From NCBI GenBank assembly GCA_903852495.1, contig CAINRC010000135.1:1-64000 (forward strand): a DNA stretch of 64,000 nucleotides, read 5' to 3'. Origin of the DNA: an uncultured Geobacteraceae bacterium. Lineage in GTDB: Bacteria > Desulfobacterota > Desulfuromonadia > Geobacterales > Pseudopelobacteraceae. The notes below the pieces were generated by a model. That model saw only the letters and a program-made list of their open reading frames with translations, did no database searches and was not told where the DNA came from. Shown here piece after piece: positions 1 through 10,207 of the stretch. The translations under genes were made by a program, and so were the position numbers. The first letter of the stretch is position 1, and every line of letters starts with the position of its first letter.

Positions 1-93
1 TCCCCTTCAAGGGGAGGGCAGGGGTGGGAGGGGGTAATTCCGACGCTAAAAGACCCCCATCCTCCTCCTGACCTCCCCCTTGAAGGGGGAGGA
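1..93. repeat. Intergenic palindromic repeat, copy 1 (cut by window edge)
   Basis: Two C/G-rich palindromes (around 1-15 and 74-92) sit in inverted orientation, so the whole stretch is an imperfect inverted repeat that could fold into one long hairpin. Similar palindromic cores recur at about 26069-26089, 57579-57602 and 63448-63474, always between genes. The left end may continue outside the window. Confidence 0.7.
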
Positions 94-144
94 ACTTGAA
101 TAGCGGAAGATCAGTGCTAATCAGAATTATCCATGAAAAAGAGA

Positions 145-174
145 TTGACTCCCGCCACACAAAGGCGCTATACG
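145..174 (+). promoter_or_regulatory. Promoter of the tetR-RND efflux operon
   Basis: TTGACT (145-150), an 18-base spacer and TATACG (169-174) resemble a sigma-70 promoter. The predicted transcription start falls inside the 18-base palindrome that follows, which is the usual layout for repressor control. It also places the longer upstream reading of the TetR frame before the transcript start. Confidence 0.55.
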
Positions 175-191
175 GAATGAACGTTCATTCC
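174..191. promoter_or_regulatory. Probable TetR operator (perfect 18-bp palindrome)
   Basis: GGAATGAACGTTCATTCC is a perfect 18-base palindrome at the predicted transcription start and 18 bases before the tetR ATG. The AACGTT-centred shape is like operators of AcrR/TetR regulators of efflux pumps. A lone half-site (GTTCATT, near 839) lies before the second gene. Autoregulation is inferred. Confidence 0.65.
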
Positions 192-209
192 TGTTATGGA
201 GCATACAGT

Positions 210-785
210 ATGTCAAAGGCCGAAAAACGGAGTGAGATCGTCCACGCAGCCCTGGAACTGATTGCCGAAAACGGCTTTCACGGTGCCCCCATGGCCATGA
301 TTGCCGAACGGGCAAATGTCGGCGCCGGGACCATCTACCGCTATTTTGAAAACAAAGACGTGCTCATCAACGGGCTTTGCCAGGACCTGGAAGAGAGGAT
401 GTATCCGGTTATTCTTACGGGATATTCCGCCGATAGCCCGCTCAGGGACCGCTTTCTCCACCTTGGCGCAGCACTGCTGCGTTATTTCATCGGAAACCCG
501 CTGGATTTCCGTTTCCTTGAACAGTTCCACAATTCTCCCTACGGCGTGGAACACCGCCGGGACAAGATTCTGGGGAAAAATGCCGGGTATAACGTTTTCC
601 GTGAACTGTTCCAAGCCGGGGTGTCCCGACAGGTAATGAAGGATCTCCCGCTGGTGATCCTCTTCGCCTTGGCGTTTGGCCCGCTCCTCGCGGTGGCGCG
701 GGACCATATCCTTAATTTTATTACGCTGGATGATGACCTGATTGCCCGGACGGTTGAGGCTTCCTGGGACGGCATCAGAAACTAA
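210..785 (+). CDS. TetR/AcrR family transcriptional regulator of the efflux operon
   Basis: This is a 191-residue TetR-type repressor. The N-terminal helix-turn-helix is clear (about residues 26-45, ending GTIYRYFENK), and the C-terminal two-thirds is the variable helical ligand domain. I start it at ATG 210, preceded by GGAG at 198-201, rather than at the upstream in-frame start at 96, because the promoter and operator lie between the two. It is followed within 90 bases by membrane fusion, RND and outer-membrane genes on the same strand. By family knowledge it probably represses its own operon until an efflux substrate binds. The ligand cannot be read from sequence. Confidence 0.88.
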   Translation: MSKAEKRSEIVHAALELIAENGFHGAPMAMIAERANVGAGTIYRYFENKDVLINGLCQDLEERMYPVILTGYSADSPLRDRFLHLGAALLRYFIGNPLDFRFLEQFHNSPYGVEHRRDKILGKNAGYNVFRELFQAGVSRQVMKDLPLVILFALAFGPLLAVARDHILNFITLDDDLIARTVEASWDGIRN

Positions 786-869
786 AGAAAATCCCGCAGC
801 TTTGTGCTGTTTATTTTTGTTCGATTCAGAAATTACACGTTCATTTTCATACTAATCCCAGAGGTGTTT

Positions 870-2075
870 ATGCAAATCACGTACAAAACGTCACTATGTG
901 CCACTGTTGGAATTCTTGCCGCCAGCATTATGCTGTCAGGCTGCGGCAAGCCGAAGTCGGCCGGACAGATGCCTCCGGGGACTCCGCCCGAAGTCGGGTT
1001 TGTCACCATCCAGCCCCAGCGGGTAGCCATGACTACAGAACTTTCGGGCCGGACTTCACCGCAACTGATCGCCGAGGTGCGCCCCCAGGTTGGCGGAATA
1101 ATCCAGAAACGGCTCTTTACCGAGGGGTCCGATGTCCGGGCCGGACAGGTTCTGTACCAGATCGACCCCGCGACCTACCAGGCCGCGTTTGCCAGTGCCA
1201 GTGCAGCCCAGAGCAGGGCGGAAGCGAGTTTGAATACGATGCGGCTCAAAGCGGAACGCTATCGTGATCTGGTGGGTATTAAGGCGGTCAGCCAGCAGGA
1301 TAACGATGATGCCCAGGCTGCGTTCAAACAGGCTGAAGCCGATGTCGCCTACAGTAAGGCAGCGGTGGAGACCGCTCGCATCAACCTGGCGTACACAAAA
1401 ATCACCGCGCCGATTTCAGGACGGATCGGGCGTTCCACCGTGACCGACGGAGCCTTGGTAACAGCCAGCCAGCCAGCGGCTTTGGCCACCATCCAGCAGC
1501 TTGGTTCCATGTTTGTAGATGTGACCCAGTCCAGCAGCGAGTTGTTGAAACTCAAACAGAACCTGGCCAGCGGCCTCCTGAAAAAGGGCGCTCCTGCGCA
1601 ACAGGCACGGGTAAAGCTGCTGTTGGAAGACGGCAGCGCCTATCCGCAGCCCGGTACCCTGAAGTTTTCCGAAGTGACGGTGGATCAGAGCACAGGATCG
1701 ATTACCCTGCGAGCAATCTTTCCAAACCCGAAACAAACCCTGTTGCCCGGCATGTTTGTCCGCGCGATCCTGGAGGAAGGGGTCCGCGAGAATGCGATCC
1801 TGGTGCCGCAGCGTGGTGTGACCCGTACTCCGAAAGGGAGTGCCCTGGTCATGGTCGTTGGCGCCGGAGAAAAGGTGGAACCGCGACCGGTCACGGTCAT
1901 CCGGACGGTCGGCGACTCCTGGCTGGTGAGTGAGGGGCTGAACGCAGGGGACCGCGTTATCGTGGAAGGGCTCCAGAAAGGACGCCCGGGAACCGTGGTT
2001 AAGCCGGTCCCCTTCGGAGCCAAACCGGAAGCGCCTCCTGCAGGGACGCCACAACCAGCTGCAGTCAAAAAGTAA
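870..2075 (+). CDS. RND efflux periplasmic adaptor (membrane fusion) lipoprotein
   Basis: This 401-residue protein is the periplasmic adaptor that links an inner-membrane RND pump to an outer-membrane channel (AcrA/MexA family). A lipoprotein signal ends in the lipobox LSGC with Cys25. Biotinyl-lipoyl-like and hairpin segments follow (RPQVGGIIQKRLFTEGSDV, then an Ala/Gln-rich coiled coil), then the beta-barrel and membrane-proximal domains. The tail is Pro/Ala-rich. The frame opens at 804, but ATG 870 follows GAGG at 861-864 and gives a proper signal peptide. It lies 12 bases before the pump gene. Confidence 0.92.
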   Translation: MQITYKTSLCATVGILAASIMLSGCGKPKSAGQMPPGTPPEVGFVTIQPQRVAMTTELSGRTSPQLIAEVRPQVGGIIQKRLFTEGSDVRAGQVLYQIDPATYQAAFASASAAQSRAEASLNTMRLKAERYRDLVGIKAVSQQDNDDAQAAFKQAEADVAYSKAAVETARINLAYTKITAPISGRIGRSTVTDGALVTASQPAALATIQQLGSMFVDVTQSSSELLKLKQNLASGLLKKGAPAQQARVKLLLEDGSAYPQPGTLKFSEVTVDQSTGSITLRAIFPNPKQTLLPGMFVRAILEEGVRENAILVPQRGVTRTPKGSALVMVVGAGEKVEPRPVTVIRTVGDSWLVSEGLNAGDRVIVEGLQKGRPGTVVKPVPFGAKPEAPPAGTPQPAAVKK

Positions 2076-2087
2076 AGGAGCCGCTCC

Positions 2088-5000
2088 ATGCCTAAATTTT
2101 TTATCAATCGCCCGATATTTGCCTGGGTGATCGCCATAATGATCATGCTGGTCGGGCTTTTGGCGGTGAAATCACTGCCGGTATCCCAGTATCCACCAAT
2201 CGCGCCGCCACAGATCGCTATCAACGCCACCTATCCGGGCGCTTCGGCCCAGACGGTTCAGGATACGGTTACCCAGGTCATCGAGCAGAAGCTGAACGGC
2301 ATCGACAACCTGATTTACATGACCTCCTCCAGCGACTCTGCCGGGGCGGTAACCATCACTCTGACTTTTAAGGCAGGCACCGACCCGAATATCGCCCAGG
2401 TGCAGGTGCAGAATAAGTTGCAGCTGGCCGTACCACTCCTCCCCCAGATCGTGCAGAAACAAGGGATAGCGGTAGTCAAATCCAGCAGAAACTACCTGCT
2501 GATCATTGGACTCGTTTCGGAAGACGGCTCCATGGATCGCAACTCCCTGACCGATTACATGGTTTCCAACCTCCAGGACATCATCAGCCGTCTTGACGGG
2601 GTCGGAGAAATGATGCTGTTCGGCACCCAGAATGCCATGCGGATCTGGCTGAATCCGGCAAAATTGAACAACTTCCACCTCACCACCAATGATGTTATCA
2701 CGGCTCTGCAGTCCCAGAACGTCCAGGTGTCGGCCGGCCAGTTCGGCGGCCTCCCGGCCAACCAGGGGCAACAACTTAATGCCACCATCAACGCCCGGAC
2801 CCTGTTACAGAACGCGGATCAGTTTAACTCCATCATCTTGCGCACCAATCCGGATGGCTCCACGGTCAAGCTGAAGGATGTTGCAGAGAGCAAAATCGGC
2901 ACCGAGAACTATGAAGTTCAGTCCTACTACAACGGAAAACCGCTGGGAGGTATGGCGGTCCGTCTGGCGGCCGGCGCAAATGCGCTTGAAACCGGCAACC
3001 GTATCAAGACCAAGATGGAGGAGTTATCGAAATATTTTCCTCCTGGCATGAAGATTGTTTACCCATATGACTCCACCCCCTTTGTCAAGATTTCCATCAA
3101 AGAGGTGGTTCATACACTGATTGAGGCCGTTATTCTGGTCTTCATTATCATGTTTCTCTTCCTGCAAAACATCCGGGCCACCCTGATCCCCACCATCGCC
3201 GTACCGGTTGTACTCCTGGGGACCATGGGAGTGTTGTCCGCCTGTGGCTTCTCCATCAACACTCTGACCATGTTCGCACTGGTCATTGTCATCGGGTTGC
3301 TGGTTGACGACGCTATTGTCGTTGTCGAGAACGTAGAACGCATAATGACAGAAGAGGGATTATCGCCCCATGATGCCACCGTCAAATCCATGGGGCAGAT
3401 TACCAGCGCCCTCTGGGGTATCGCGACTGTGCTGACAGCGGTCTTTCTCCCCATGACCTTTTTCGGCGGTTCCACCGGCGTCATTTACCGTCAGTTTTCC
3501 ATTACCATCATCTCTGCCATGATCCTGTCGGTATTTGTGGCGATGATTCTGACACCGGCGCTCTGCGCCACGATCCTCAAACCGGTCGCAAAGGGTCATC
3601 ATGCCGGTGAAGCCGGCTGGTTTGCCGGGTTCTTCCGTTACTTCAACCGGGGATTTGAATTCTGCCGGGCAAAGTATGAAGGCATTGTCGGCCGCTCCTT
3701 CAGCAAACCGGTGCGCTATCTGGTTGTCTACTCTGCAATCGTTGCCGCCATGGCCTTCTTCTTCCTTCACCTCCCCACGTCGTTCCTGCCGGATGAGGAT
3801 CAGGGGTTTCTACTGTGCCAGGTCCAGTTACCGGCCGGTGCCACTCAGGAACGGACTATCCAGACCATACGGCAGATGGAGCAGCATTTCCTCGAAAAGG
3901 AATCAAAGACGGTGGAAGGGATTATCACCGTAGCCGGGTTCAGCTTTGCCGGTCGAGGGCAGAATATGGGGCTGGCCTGGGTAAAGCTGAAAAATTGGGA
4001 CGTGCGTAAAACTCCCGATCTTAAGGCTCCTGCCATTGCCGGCCGGGCCATGAAGGCCTTCTCCGGCATACGCGATGGTTTGGCTTTCGCTTTTTCACCA
4101 CCGGCGGTACTTGAGTTGGGTGTGGCAAACGGGTTTGACTTCCAGTTGCAGGATCGCGGCGGTTTGGGACATGAGAAGCTAATGGAGGCTCGTAATCAGC
4201 TGCTGGGGATGGCCATGAAAAACCCCAAGCTGACCGCCGTGCGCCCCAACGGGCAGGACGACGCTCCCCAGTTCAAACTTGACATCGACGACGTGCGGGC
4301 CGGTGCCCAAGGGGTTCCGCTGTTGCAAATCAACGAAGTCCTTTCCACCGCCTGGGGAAGCACCTACGTCAGCGATTTCATTCAGAACGGCCGGGTCAAA
4401 AAGGTCTACCTCCAGTCTGATCCAAATTACCGCATGCTGCCGGAGGACATTAACGGCTGGTATGTGAGCAACAAGAGCGGTCAGATGGTACCGTTTTCGG
4501 CCTTTGCCACGGCCAGGTGGCAGTACGGTTCCCCCCGTCTTGAACGGTATAATGGTATCCCGTCCGTAGAAATTTTGGGACAGGCCGTGCCGGGGGTCAG
4601 TACCGGCGAAGCCATGGCTGAGGTGGAAAAAATGGCGGCCCAGCTGCCACCCGGCATCGGCTACGAATGGACCGGCCTCTCCTATGAGGAAAGGAACGCG
4701 GGTGCCCAGGCTCCGGCGCTCTACGCCATCTCGCTTTTGGTTGTGTTTCTCGCTGTGGCGGCACTGTACGAAAGCTGGACCATCCCCTTTGTCAACCTGC
4801 TGATGCTGCCGCTGGGTCTGGTGGGGGCTGTGATTGCAGTTAAGATGCGTATGCTCCCCAATGATGTTTATTTCCAGATCGGTTTGCTCACTACGGTGGG
4901 TCTTTCCACCAAGAACGCTATTCTGATTATCCAGTTTATCAAGGATCAGATGCATCAGGGTCATGAGTTGGTCGATGCCACCCTGATGGCGGTGAAGATC

Positions 5001-5258
5001 AGGCTCCGTCCGGTTATCATGACGTCGCTGGCGTTCTTTTTCGGCACCCTGCCGCTGGCCCTTACCAAAGGTGCCGGTGCGGCAGCCCAGAACGCCATCG
5101 GTACCGCCGTCACCGGGGGACTTCTTTCGGCAACCTTTATCGACCTGATTTTCATCCCGTTTTTCTTTGTGCTGATATCCCGGCTGTTTTCGAAGAAAAA
5201 ACCCCTGACCGCGCTGGCGCAGCCGACCGCTACGCACAACTCCCCGGAGGTGAATTGA
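2088..5258 (+). CDS. RND multidrug efflux transporter (AcrB/HAE1 family)
   Basis: This 1056-residue inner-membrane pump is the usual length for the HAE1 family. It uses the proton gradient to expel hydrophobic or amphiphilic compounds. The N-terminus [14 protein letters not shown] is diagnostic. Proton-relay residues are present: the Asp pair in [14 protein letters not shown], the Lys in [11 protein letters not shown] and the Arg in [12 protein letters not shown]. Two large periplasmic loops follow the first helices of each half. It is flanked by its adaptor and outer-membrane partner with almost no spacing, so the three should form one tripartite complex. The substrate is unknown. Confidence 0.95.
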   Translation: MPKFFINRPIFAWVIAIMIMLVGLLAVKSLPVSQYPPIAPPQIAINATYPGASAQTVQDTVTQVIEQKLNGIDNLIYMTSSSDSAGAVTITLTFKAGTDPNIAQVQVQNKLQLAVPLLPQIVQKQGIAVVKSSRNYLLIIGLVSEDGSMDRNSLTDYMVSNLQDIISRLDGVGEMMLFGTQNAMRIWLNPAKLNNFHLTTNDVITALQSQNVQVSAGQFGGLPANQGQQLNATINARTLLQNADQFNSIILRTNPDGSTVKLKDVAESKIGTENYEVQSYYNGKPLGGMAVRLAAGANALETGNRIKTKMEELSKYFPPGMKIVYPYDSTPFVKISIKEVVHTLIEAVILVFIIMFLFLQNIRATLIPTIAVPVVLLGTMGVLSACGFSINTLTMFALVIVIGLLVDDAIVVVENVERIMTEEGLSPHDATVKSMGQITSALWGIATVLTAVFLPMTFFGGSTGVIYRQFSITIISAMILSVFVAMILTPALCATILKPVAKGHHAGEAGWFAGFFRYFNRGFEFCRAKYEGIVGRSFSKPVRYLVVYSAIVAAMAFFFLHLPTSFLPDEDQGFLLCQVQLPAGATQERTIQTIRQMEQHFLEKESKTVEGIITVAGFSFAGRGQNMGLAWVKLKNWDVRKTPDLKAPAIAGRAMKAFSGIRDGLAFAFSPPAVLELGVANGFDFQLQDRGGLGHEKLMEARNQLLGMAMKNPKLTAVRPNGQDDAPQFKLDIDDVRAGAQGVPLLQINEVLSTAWGSTYVSDFIQNGRVKKVYLQSDPNYRMLPEDINGWYVSNKSGQMVPFSAFATARWQYGSPRLERYNGIPSVEILGQAVPGVSTGEAMAEVEKMAAQLPPGIGYEWTGLSYEERNAGAQAPALYAISLLVVFLAVAALYESWTIPFVNLLMLPLGLVGAVIAVKMRMLPNDVYFQIGLLTTVGLSTKNAILIIQFIKDQMHQGHELVDATLMAVKIRLRPVIMTSLAFFFGTLPLALTKGAGAAAQNAIGTAVTGGLLSATFIDLIFIPFFFVLISRLFSKKKPLTALAQPTATHNSPEVN

Positions 5259-5259
5259 C

Positions 5260-6693
5260 ATGGTACAGATAAAACGCATGGCATCAGCTTTCTGCCTCCC
5301 GCTCGGCGCGTTACTCTGTCTGAGCGGCTGCTCGACCATGGCACCGAACTATGTGCAGCCGGCCGCACCGGTTCCGGTCGCCTGGCCCGCCGGGGATTCC
5401 TACAAAGCGGTGTCGGTCGTCAAGAGCACGCCGCTGGTGGATATCCCGTGGAAAGAGTATTTTGTTGAACCGCAGCTGAGAAAGGTGATTGCACTGGCGC
5501 TGGAAAACAACCGCGACCTGCGGGTTGCCGTTCTCAACATCGAGCGGGCCCAGGCCCTGTACCAGATTCAGCGTTCCAACCTGCTGCCGAAATTTGAAGC
5601 ATCTGCCGGCGCTGCGTTCCAGCGGACCCCCGCCACTTTTTCCAGCACCGGCCAGCCGGTCACAACCAGTCAATATACGGTCGGTGCCGGTCTCCTTTCC
5701 TACGAGATCGACCTGTTCGGCCGCGTGCAGAGTCTGCGCGATCAGGCTCTGGAGCAGTATCTGGCCATCGACCAGGCCAGGCGCAGCGTGCAGATCAGCC
5801 TGATTGCAGAGGTTGCCGGCGGCTATCTGACGCTGGCCGCCGACCGTGAGCGGCTGAAGCTTGCCAAGGACACCCTGGCGAGCCAGAAGGAGTCCTACCA
5901 GCTCATCCAGCGCCGCTACGAAGCGGGCGTTTCATCGTCTCTCGATCTGCAGCAGGCCCGGACAACGGTTGAAGCGGCGCGGGTGGACATCGGACGCTAT
6001 ACCACGGCGGTCGCTCAGGACATGAATGCCCTGGCTCTTCTGGTCGGCTCGCAAATTCCGGCGGAACTGCTGCCGGCAGCCCTGTCAGAAACAGTTGCCG
6101 CAGTGAAGGACGCATCACCCGGCCTGACATCTGACGTACTGCTGCGCCGTCCCGATATCCTCCAGGCCGAAGGGCAGCTGAAAAGTGCCAACGCCAATAT
6201 CGGAGCGGCACGGGCAGCGTTTTTCCCCAAAATAACGTTGATTTCGTCCGTCGGTTTCGGCAGTAATGAGCTGTCCGGCCTTTTTAAGGAGGGAGCTTTT
6301 GCCTGGAGTGTCGCCCCGCGCATTTCGCTGCCGATCTTTGACGGCGGGAGCAATTCGGCGAACCTTACGGTAGCCGAGGTTGATCGCAACATCATGGTGG
6401 CCCGGTACGAAAAGGCGATCCAGACCGCCTTCCGGGAAGTTGCCGATTCCCTGGCCCAGCTCGGCACTATCGATGAACAGTTGGCGGCGCAGCAGTCGCT
6501 CACTGACGCAACCGCCGAAAGGTATCGCCTTTCCCAGGCCCGTTTCGATAAAGGGGTGGACAGTCATCTGAATGTCCTTGACTCGCAGCGTTCTCTCTAC
6601 GGGGCCCAGCAAAACCTTATCAGCACCCGTTTGTCACGTCTGTCAAACCAGATAACCGTCTACAAGGTCCTGGGTGGTGGAGACCACGACTGA
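5260..6693 (+). CDS. Outer-membrane efflux lipoprotein, NodT/OprM type
   Basis: This 477-residue protein forms the outer-membrane duct of the tripartite pump. The signal peptide ends in LSGC (Cys24), so it is probably lipid-anchored as in OprM/NodT. Two repeats of the outer-membrane efflux fold are visible. The second carries [22 protein letters not shown], a family hallmark split here as [10 protein letters not shown] and [12 protein letters not shown]. The ATG starts one base after the pump's stop codon and has a strong GGAGGTG at 5244-5250, so it is the last gene of the operon. Confidence 0.93.
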   Translation: MVQIKRMASAFCLPLGALLCLSGCSTMAPNYVQPAAPVPVAWPAGDSYKAVSVVKSTPLVDIPWKEYFVEPQLRKVIALALENNRDLRVAVLNIERAQALYQIQRSNLLPKFEASAGAAFQRTPATFSSTGQPVTTSQYTVGAGLLSYEIDLFGRVQSLRDQALEQYLAIDQARRSVQISLIAEVAGGYLTLAADRERLKLAKDTLASQKESYQLIQRRYEAGVSSSLDLQQARTTVEAARVDIGRYTTAVAQDMNALALLVGSQIPAELLPAALSETVAAVKDASPGLTSDVLLRRPDILQAEGQLKSANANIGAARAAFFPKITLISSVGFGSNELSGLFKEGAFAWSVAPRISLPIFDGGSNSANLTVAEVDRNIMVARYEKAIQTAFREVADSLAQLGTIDEQLAAQQSLTDATAERYRLSQARFDKGVDSHLNVLDSQRSLYGAQQNLISTRLSRLSNQITVYKVLGGGDHD

Positions 6694-6787
6694 CCGACTC
6701 TTTATGTCTGTCAAAAGTATGGTATTCTTTTCTTTTTCAATGAAGTGTTGTAGTGTGCATCATTATTTTTCTCTATAAAGGATTCAC

Positions 6788-7549
6788 GTGGTTCAGGCAC
6801 TTGGACATGTAACCATAGGTGTTGTACGAGACCTGGGAAGGGCCGGCTGGTTTCTTCTCTACTCATGCTATATGATCGTCCGACGTCCGGGCAGTCTGGT
6901 GCACGTCCTGAAACAGCTGCGTTTTATCGGGACAAAGTCCCTTTTCGTGATCGTACTGACCGCCGGATTTACCGGCATGGTGCTCGGCCTGCAGGGGTAT
7001 TACACCCTTGCCAAATTCGGTTCCGAAGGGATGCTGGGGACGGCGGTGGCACTTTCACTCATCCGCGAACTCGGGCCGGTGCTCGCCGCCTTGATGGTAA
7101 CCGGGCGCGCCGGCAGCGCCATTACGGCGGAAATCGGCATCATGCGGATCACCGAGCAGATTGACGCTCTGGAAACCATGGCGCTTGACCCCTTCAAGTA
7201 CCTGGTCACCCCGAAGTTCATCGCCGCCATGATTTCCCTTCCCCTGCTCTGTGCCATCTTCGACGTGATCGGTATCTACGGCGGTTGGCTGGTCGGGGTT
7301 AAACTGCTGGGGGTCAATCCGGGCGCGTATTTTTATGAAATGGAAAAATCGGTGGTCTGGCGTGACGTTTACTCCGGCTTTGTGAAATCATTTTCCTTCG
7401 GGGTGATTATCGCCTGGATCGGCTGCTACAAGGGGTACTACGCCGGACACGGTGCCGAGGGAGTTGCCAAGGCGACGACCGAGTCGGTGGTTCTTACCTC
7501 CGTTATTATCCTCGTGTGGGACTACTTCCTTACGTCGGTGCTGCTCTGA
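6788..7549 (+). CDS. mlaE: MlaE-type permease of an MCE/Mla lipid ABC transporter
   Basis: This 253-residue membrane protein belongs to the MlaE family. It forms the permease of an ABC complex that moves phospholipids between the inner and outer membranes. Several hydrophobic helices are present, with the conserved stretch SLIRELGPVLAALMVTGRAG and EIGIMRITEQIDALETM. It starts with GTG, preceded by AAAGGA at 6777-6782. The next gene begins one base after its stop codon. A gap of 94 bases separates it from the efflux operon and should hold its promoter, though I could not pick a convincing one. Confidence 0.92.
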   Translation: MVQALGHVTIGVVRDLGRAGWFLLYSCYMIVRRPGSLVHVLKQLRFIGTKSLFVIVLTAGFTGMVLGLQGYYTLAKFGSEGMLGTAVALSLIRELGPVLAALMVTGRAGSAITAEIGIMRITEQIDALETMALDPFKYLVTPKFIAAMISLPLLCAIFDVIGIYGGWLVGVKLLGVNPGAYFYEMEKSVVWRDVYSGFVKSFSFGVIIAWIGCYKGYYAGHGAEGVAKATTESVVLTSVIILVWDYFLTSVLL

Positions 7550-7550
7550 T

Positions 7551-8297
7551 ATGATTACGCTGAGAAATGTACATAAGTCGTTCGGCTCACAAAAAGTGCT
7601 TGACGGCCTCGACCTGGACATCCCCGCCGGACAGATTACCGCCATCATCGGCCCCAGCGGCGAAGGCAAGAGCGTGCTGCTGAAGCACCTGATCGGTCTG
7701 CTGCAGCCGGATAGCGGCACGGTGGAAGTGGATGGCGAAAGCATCGTTGACCTGCGCCGTTCCGAATTGAACCGGATTCGCGAAAAGTTCGGTATGCTGT
7801 TCCAGAATGTGGCGCTGTTCGACTCCATGACGGTTTTCGAAAATGTGGCTTTCCCGCTGCAGGAGAAAACCTCCCTGTCCAAAGAGGAGATCCGGAGCAG
7901 GGTTGTCTCGGCCCTTGAGGATGTGGGGCTGAAAAATATTGATGACAAGTTCCCGGACGAGCTTTCCGGCGGCATGAAAAAGAGGGTTGGGCTGGCCCGG
8001 GCGGTGGTTCTTAATCCCAAGATTATCCTGTTCGACGAACCGACCACCGGACTTGACCCGATCATAAAGCGGGCGATCCACGAACTCATCAAGGATACCC
8101 ACGCCAAGTTCGGCTTTACGGCAGTGATAGTCACCCATGAAATCCCGGATATTTTCGACGTTGCCCAGAATATCGCGATGTTGTTTCGGGGCAAAATTTT
8201 GCAGCACGGTACACCGGACGACATAAAGAATTCATCCGACCCGGCAATCCGGCAGTTCATCAGCGGCAGTCTGGACGGCCCGATCAGGATGGCGTAG
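7551..8297 (+). CDS. mlaF: MlaF-type ATPase of the lipid ABC transporter
   Basis: This 248-residue ABC ATPase powers the MlaE permease. The Walker A (GPSGEGKS), signature (LSGGMKKR) and Walker B (ILFDEPTTGLD) are intact. The LSGGMKKRVGLARA form is typical of Mla/Ttg2A ATPases. The reading frame is open from 7452, but that part only overlaps mlaE. ATG 7551 begins the family N-terminus MITLRNVHKSFG directly after the mlaE stop, which suggests translational coupling. Confidence 0.94.
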   Translation: MITLRNVHKSFGSQKVLDGLDLDIPAGQITAIIGPSGEGKSVLLKHLIGLLQPDSGTVEVDGESIVDLRRSELNRIREKFGMLFQNVALFDSMTVFENVAFPLQEKTSLSKEEIRSRVVSALEDVGLKNIDDKFPDELSGGMKKRVGLARAVVLNPKIILFDEPTTGLDPIIKRAIHELIKDTHAKFGFTAVIVTHEIPDIFDVAQNIAMLFRGKILQHGTPDDIKNSSDPAIRQFISGSLDGPIRMA

Positions 8298-8325
8298 CAA
8301 CTGAACATCGACAAAGAGGTACGTT

Positions 8326-8778
8326 ATGAACATGGTAAAACTGGAAATGATGGTCGGCTCCTTTATGCTGATCGGTATCCTCTGCCTGGGATATGTGTCG
8401 ATCAAACTGGGCAAAATGGAAATTGTCGGCGGTGATTTTTACGCCGTTGCCGCAACGTTTGATTCGGTTTCCGGCTTGAAGCCGGGGGCACGCGTCGAAA
8501 TAGCCGGAGTTGAAGTCGGGAAAGTCGACCGGATAGAGCTTGATGCCAAAAGCGGTGACCGGGCACGGGCGTATCTTAAAATCAAAACCGGCGTTAAAAT
8601 CACCGATGATGTCATCGCCTCGGTACGAACCAGCGGCATCATCGGCGATAAATTCATCAAGCTCCGCCCGGGCGGTTCTGACACTATGCTGAAAAATAAT
8701 GATAAGATTCGTGAAACTGAATCTGCAATTGACATCGAAGAGCTGGTAAGTAAATTTATCCACGGCAAAGTGGAGTAA
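8326..8778 (+). CDS. mlaD: MlaD-type MCE-domain protein
   Basis: This 150-residue protein has one N-terminal membrane helix (about residues 8-28) and a single MCE domain (about 35-113, with ASVRTSGIIGDKFIKL). MlaD proteins form a hexameric ring that carries lipid through the periplasmic side of the MlaEFD complex. There is no long coiled-coil extension of the PqiB/LetB kind, so it would not span the periplasm alone. This matters because the next gene encodes an outer-membrane channel. Confidence 0.92.
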   Translation: MNMVKLEMMVGSFMLIGILCLGYVSIKLGKMEIVGGDFYAVAATFDSVSGLKPGARVEIAGVEVGKVDRIELDAKSGDRARAYLKIKTGVKITDDVIASVRTSGIIGDKFIKLRPGGSDTMLKNNDKIRETESAIDIEELVSKFIHGKVE

Positions 8779-8803
8779 CCGTCATTTTTTAAGGAAAGTA
8801 GCA

Positions 8804-10192
8804 ATGAACTTTTTTATTCGTATTTTTTTTCTGACACTCTGGACATTGTCCGCCTCTGTCGTAGCCGGTTTAGCGGCGGAACAGGCGGCAGCAGCCAGGA
8901 TCGTTGTAACTCTGGATGACTGTATCCGTATGTCGCTGAAAGCGGCTCCTGAACTGGGAGAAGCGGACAGTGATATTGCCCTTGCAACCAGCAAGTTGGA
9001 CCAGGCAAAAGCCTACCGTTATCCGCAGATACAGATGACTACACTGTTCGGGCCGGCACCGATCGCCTATAAAAGCGCCATCGAGCCGGCAATAAAAACC
9101 AACGAGGCGTTATTCAGCATCAACGCGCTTACCTGGTTCACCAGTGCCGATGCGACGTTCATTCAGCCGCTGTACACGTTCGGCAAGATTTCCGAAAACA
9201 TGAAAGCAGCCACTCACGGCATTGCGGTTGATCGTTCCCGCAAGGAGCAGCGGGCTACCGAGATTGTCCTGAAAGTCAATGAGTACTATAGCGGGTTGCT
9301 GCTGGCACGCGAGATGAAAGAACTGATACTCGAGGTTGAGGAAATCCTGATCAAGGCTCGTGAAAAAGCCCAGAAACTTCTCGATCAGGGGTCGGACACT
9401 GTTGACGAGATGGATCTGTATAAACTTGATGCTTTTTCCGGACTGGCTACAAAATACCTTGAGGAAGCAAAAAAAGGGGAGGCGCTCGCTCTGGCTGCAC
9501 TGAAGGCCCGCATGGGGCTTCCGGTTGATGCGCAGCTTGTAACCGGCACGGAGCGACTTGTACTGGTTGACGCCGAAATCCCCCCGCTTGCAACATATCT
9601 GGAAAATGCCCGCCGGCGACGCCACGAATTCAACCAGATTTCCGAAGGACTTAAAGCCCGTTCGGCTCTTGTTGAAGCGGCCAAAGCCGAATATTACCCC
9701 GATATTTTCCTGGGAGGTCTGTTTTCCTGGGCCTATGCCGATGAACGCGACAAGGTGCAGAACCCGTATATCAACGATCCGTTCAACCATGTCAACGGCG
9801 GCGTTGCACTGGGTGCCCGATGGAAACTTGATTTCGGTATCACCGGCGCCAAAGTGGCCGGCGAACGCGCCCAATACAATCGGCTGCTCAGTACCCGGGA
9901 TTTTGCCGACACCAACATCCCGCTCCAGGTGGAAATGTATTATCTGGACCTTAAGGAAGCCAAAAAAAGTGCGGCAGCTACGCGCAACGCCTATCTGAAC
10001 GCGAAGAAATGGGCTGTTACCGCAATTGCAAATTTCGACTTCGGCATGGGGCCGGCCAAGGAGATCTTTGAAGCGCTTCAGGCCTATTCCGGTATGCGTG
10101 CCGACTATTTCAAATCAATTTATAATTATCGCGTCGCGGCGGCCAACCTGGACTATGCGACAAGCGAGCCGTTACGCAACAGTGATAAATAA
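8804..10192 (+). CDS. TolC-like outer-membrane channel inside the Mla operon
   Basis: This 462-residue protein has a cleavable signal peptide (about residues 1-24) and the long helical repeats of the TolC/outer-membrane efflux family (LDDCIRMSLKAAPELGEA; ANLDYATSEPL near the end). Its sequence differs from the NodT-type lipoprotein at 5260, and it lacks a lipobox. It sits 26 bases after mlaD and 16 bases before mlaC, so it is part of the Mla operon. The classical Mla pathway uses the lipoprotein MlaA with porins, not TolC. A role in carrying lipid or another hydrophobic cargo across the outer membrane is inferred. Confidence 0.88.
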   Translation: MNFFIRIFFLTLWTLSASVVAGLAAEQAAAARIVVTLDDCIRMSLKAAPELGEADSDIALATSKLDQAKAYRYPQIQMTTLFGPAPIAYKSAIEPAIKTNEALFSINALTWFTSADATFIQPLYTFGKISENMKAATHGIAVDRSRKEQRATEIVLKVNEYYSGLLLAREMKELILEVEEILIKAREKAQKLLDQGSDTVDEMDLYKLDAFSGLATKYLEEAKKGEALALAALKARMGLPVDAQLVTGTERLVLVDAEIPPLATYLENARRRRHEFNQISEGLKARSALVEAAKAEYYPDIFLGGLFSWAYADERDKVQNPYINDPFNHVNGGVALGARWKLDFGITGAKVAGERAQYNRLLSTRDFADTNIPLQVEMYYLDLKEAKKSAAATRNAYLNAKKWAVTAIANFDFGMGPAKEIFEALQAYSGMRADYFKSIYNYRVAAANLDYATSEPLRNSDK

Positions 10193-10207
10193 CCGGGAGG
10201 AACCCGC

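Noticed and set aside
4179-5339. Open minus-strand frame of 386 codons opposite the RND pump
   Set aside because: Shadow of the pump gene, Gln/Arg/His-rich without motifs.
6694-6787. Promoter for the mla operon
   Set aside because: Several AT-rich -10-like sites exist (for example TATAAA near 6773), but none has a -35 at proper spacing, so none is listed.
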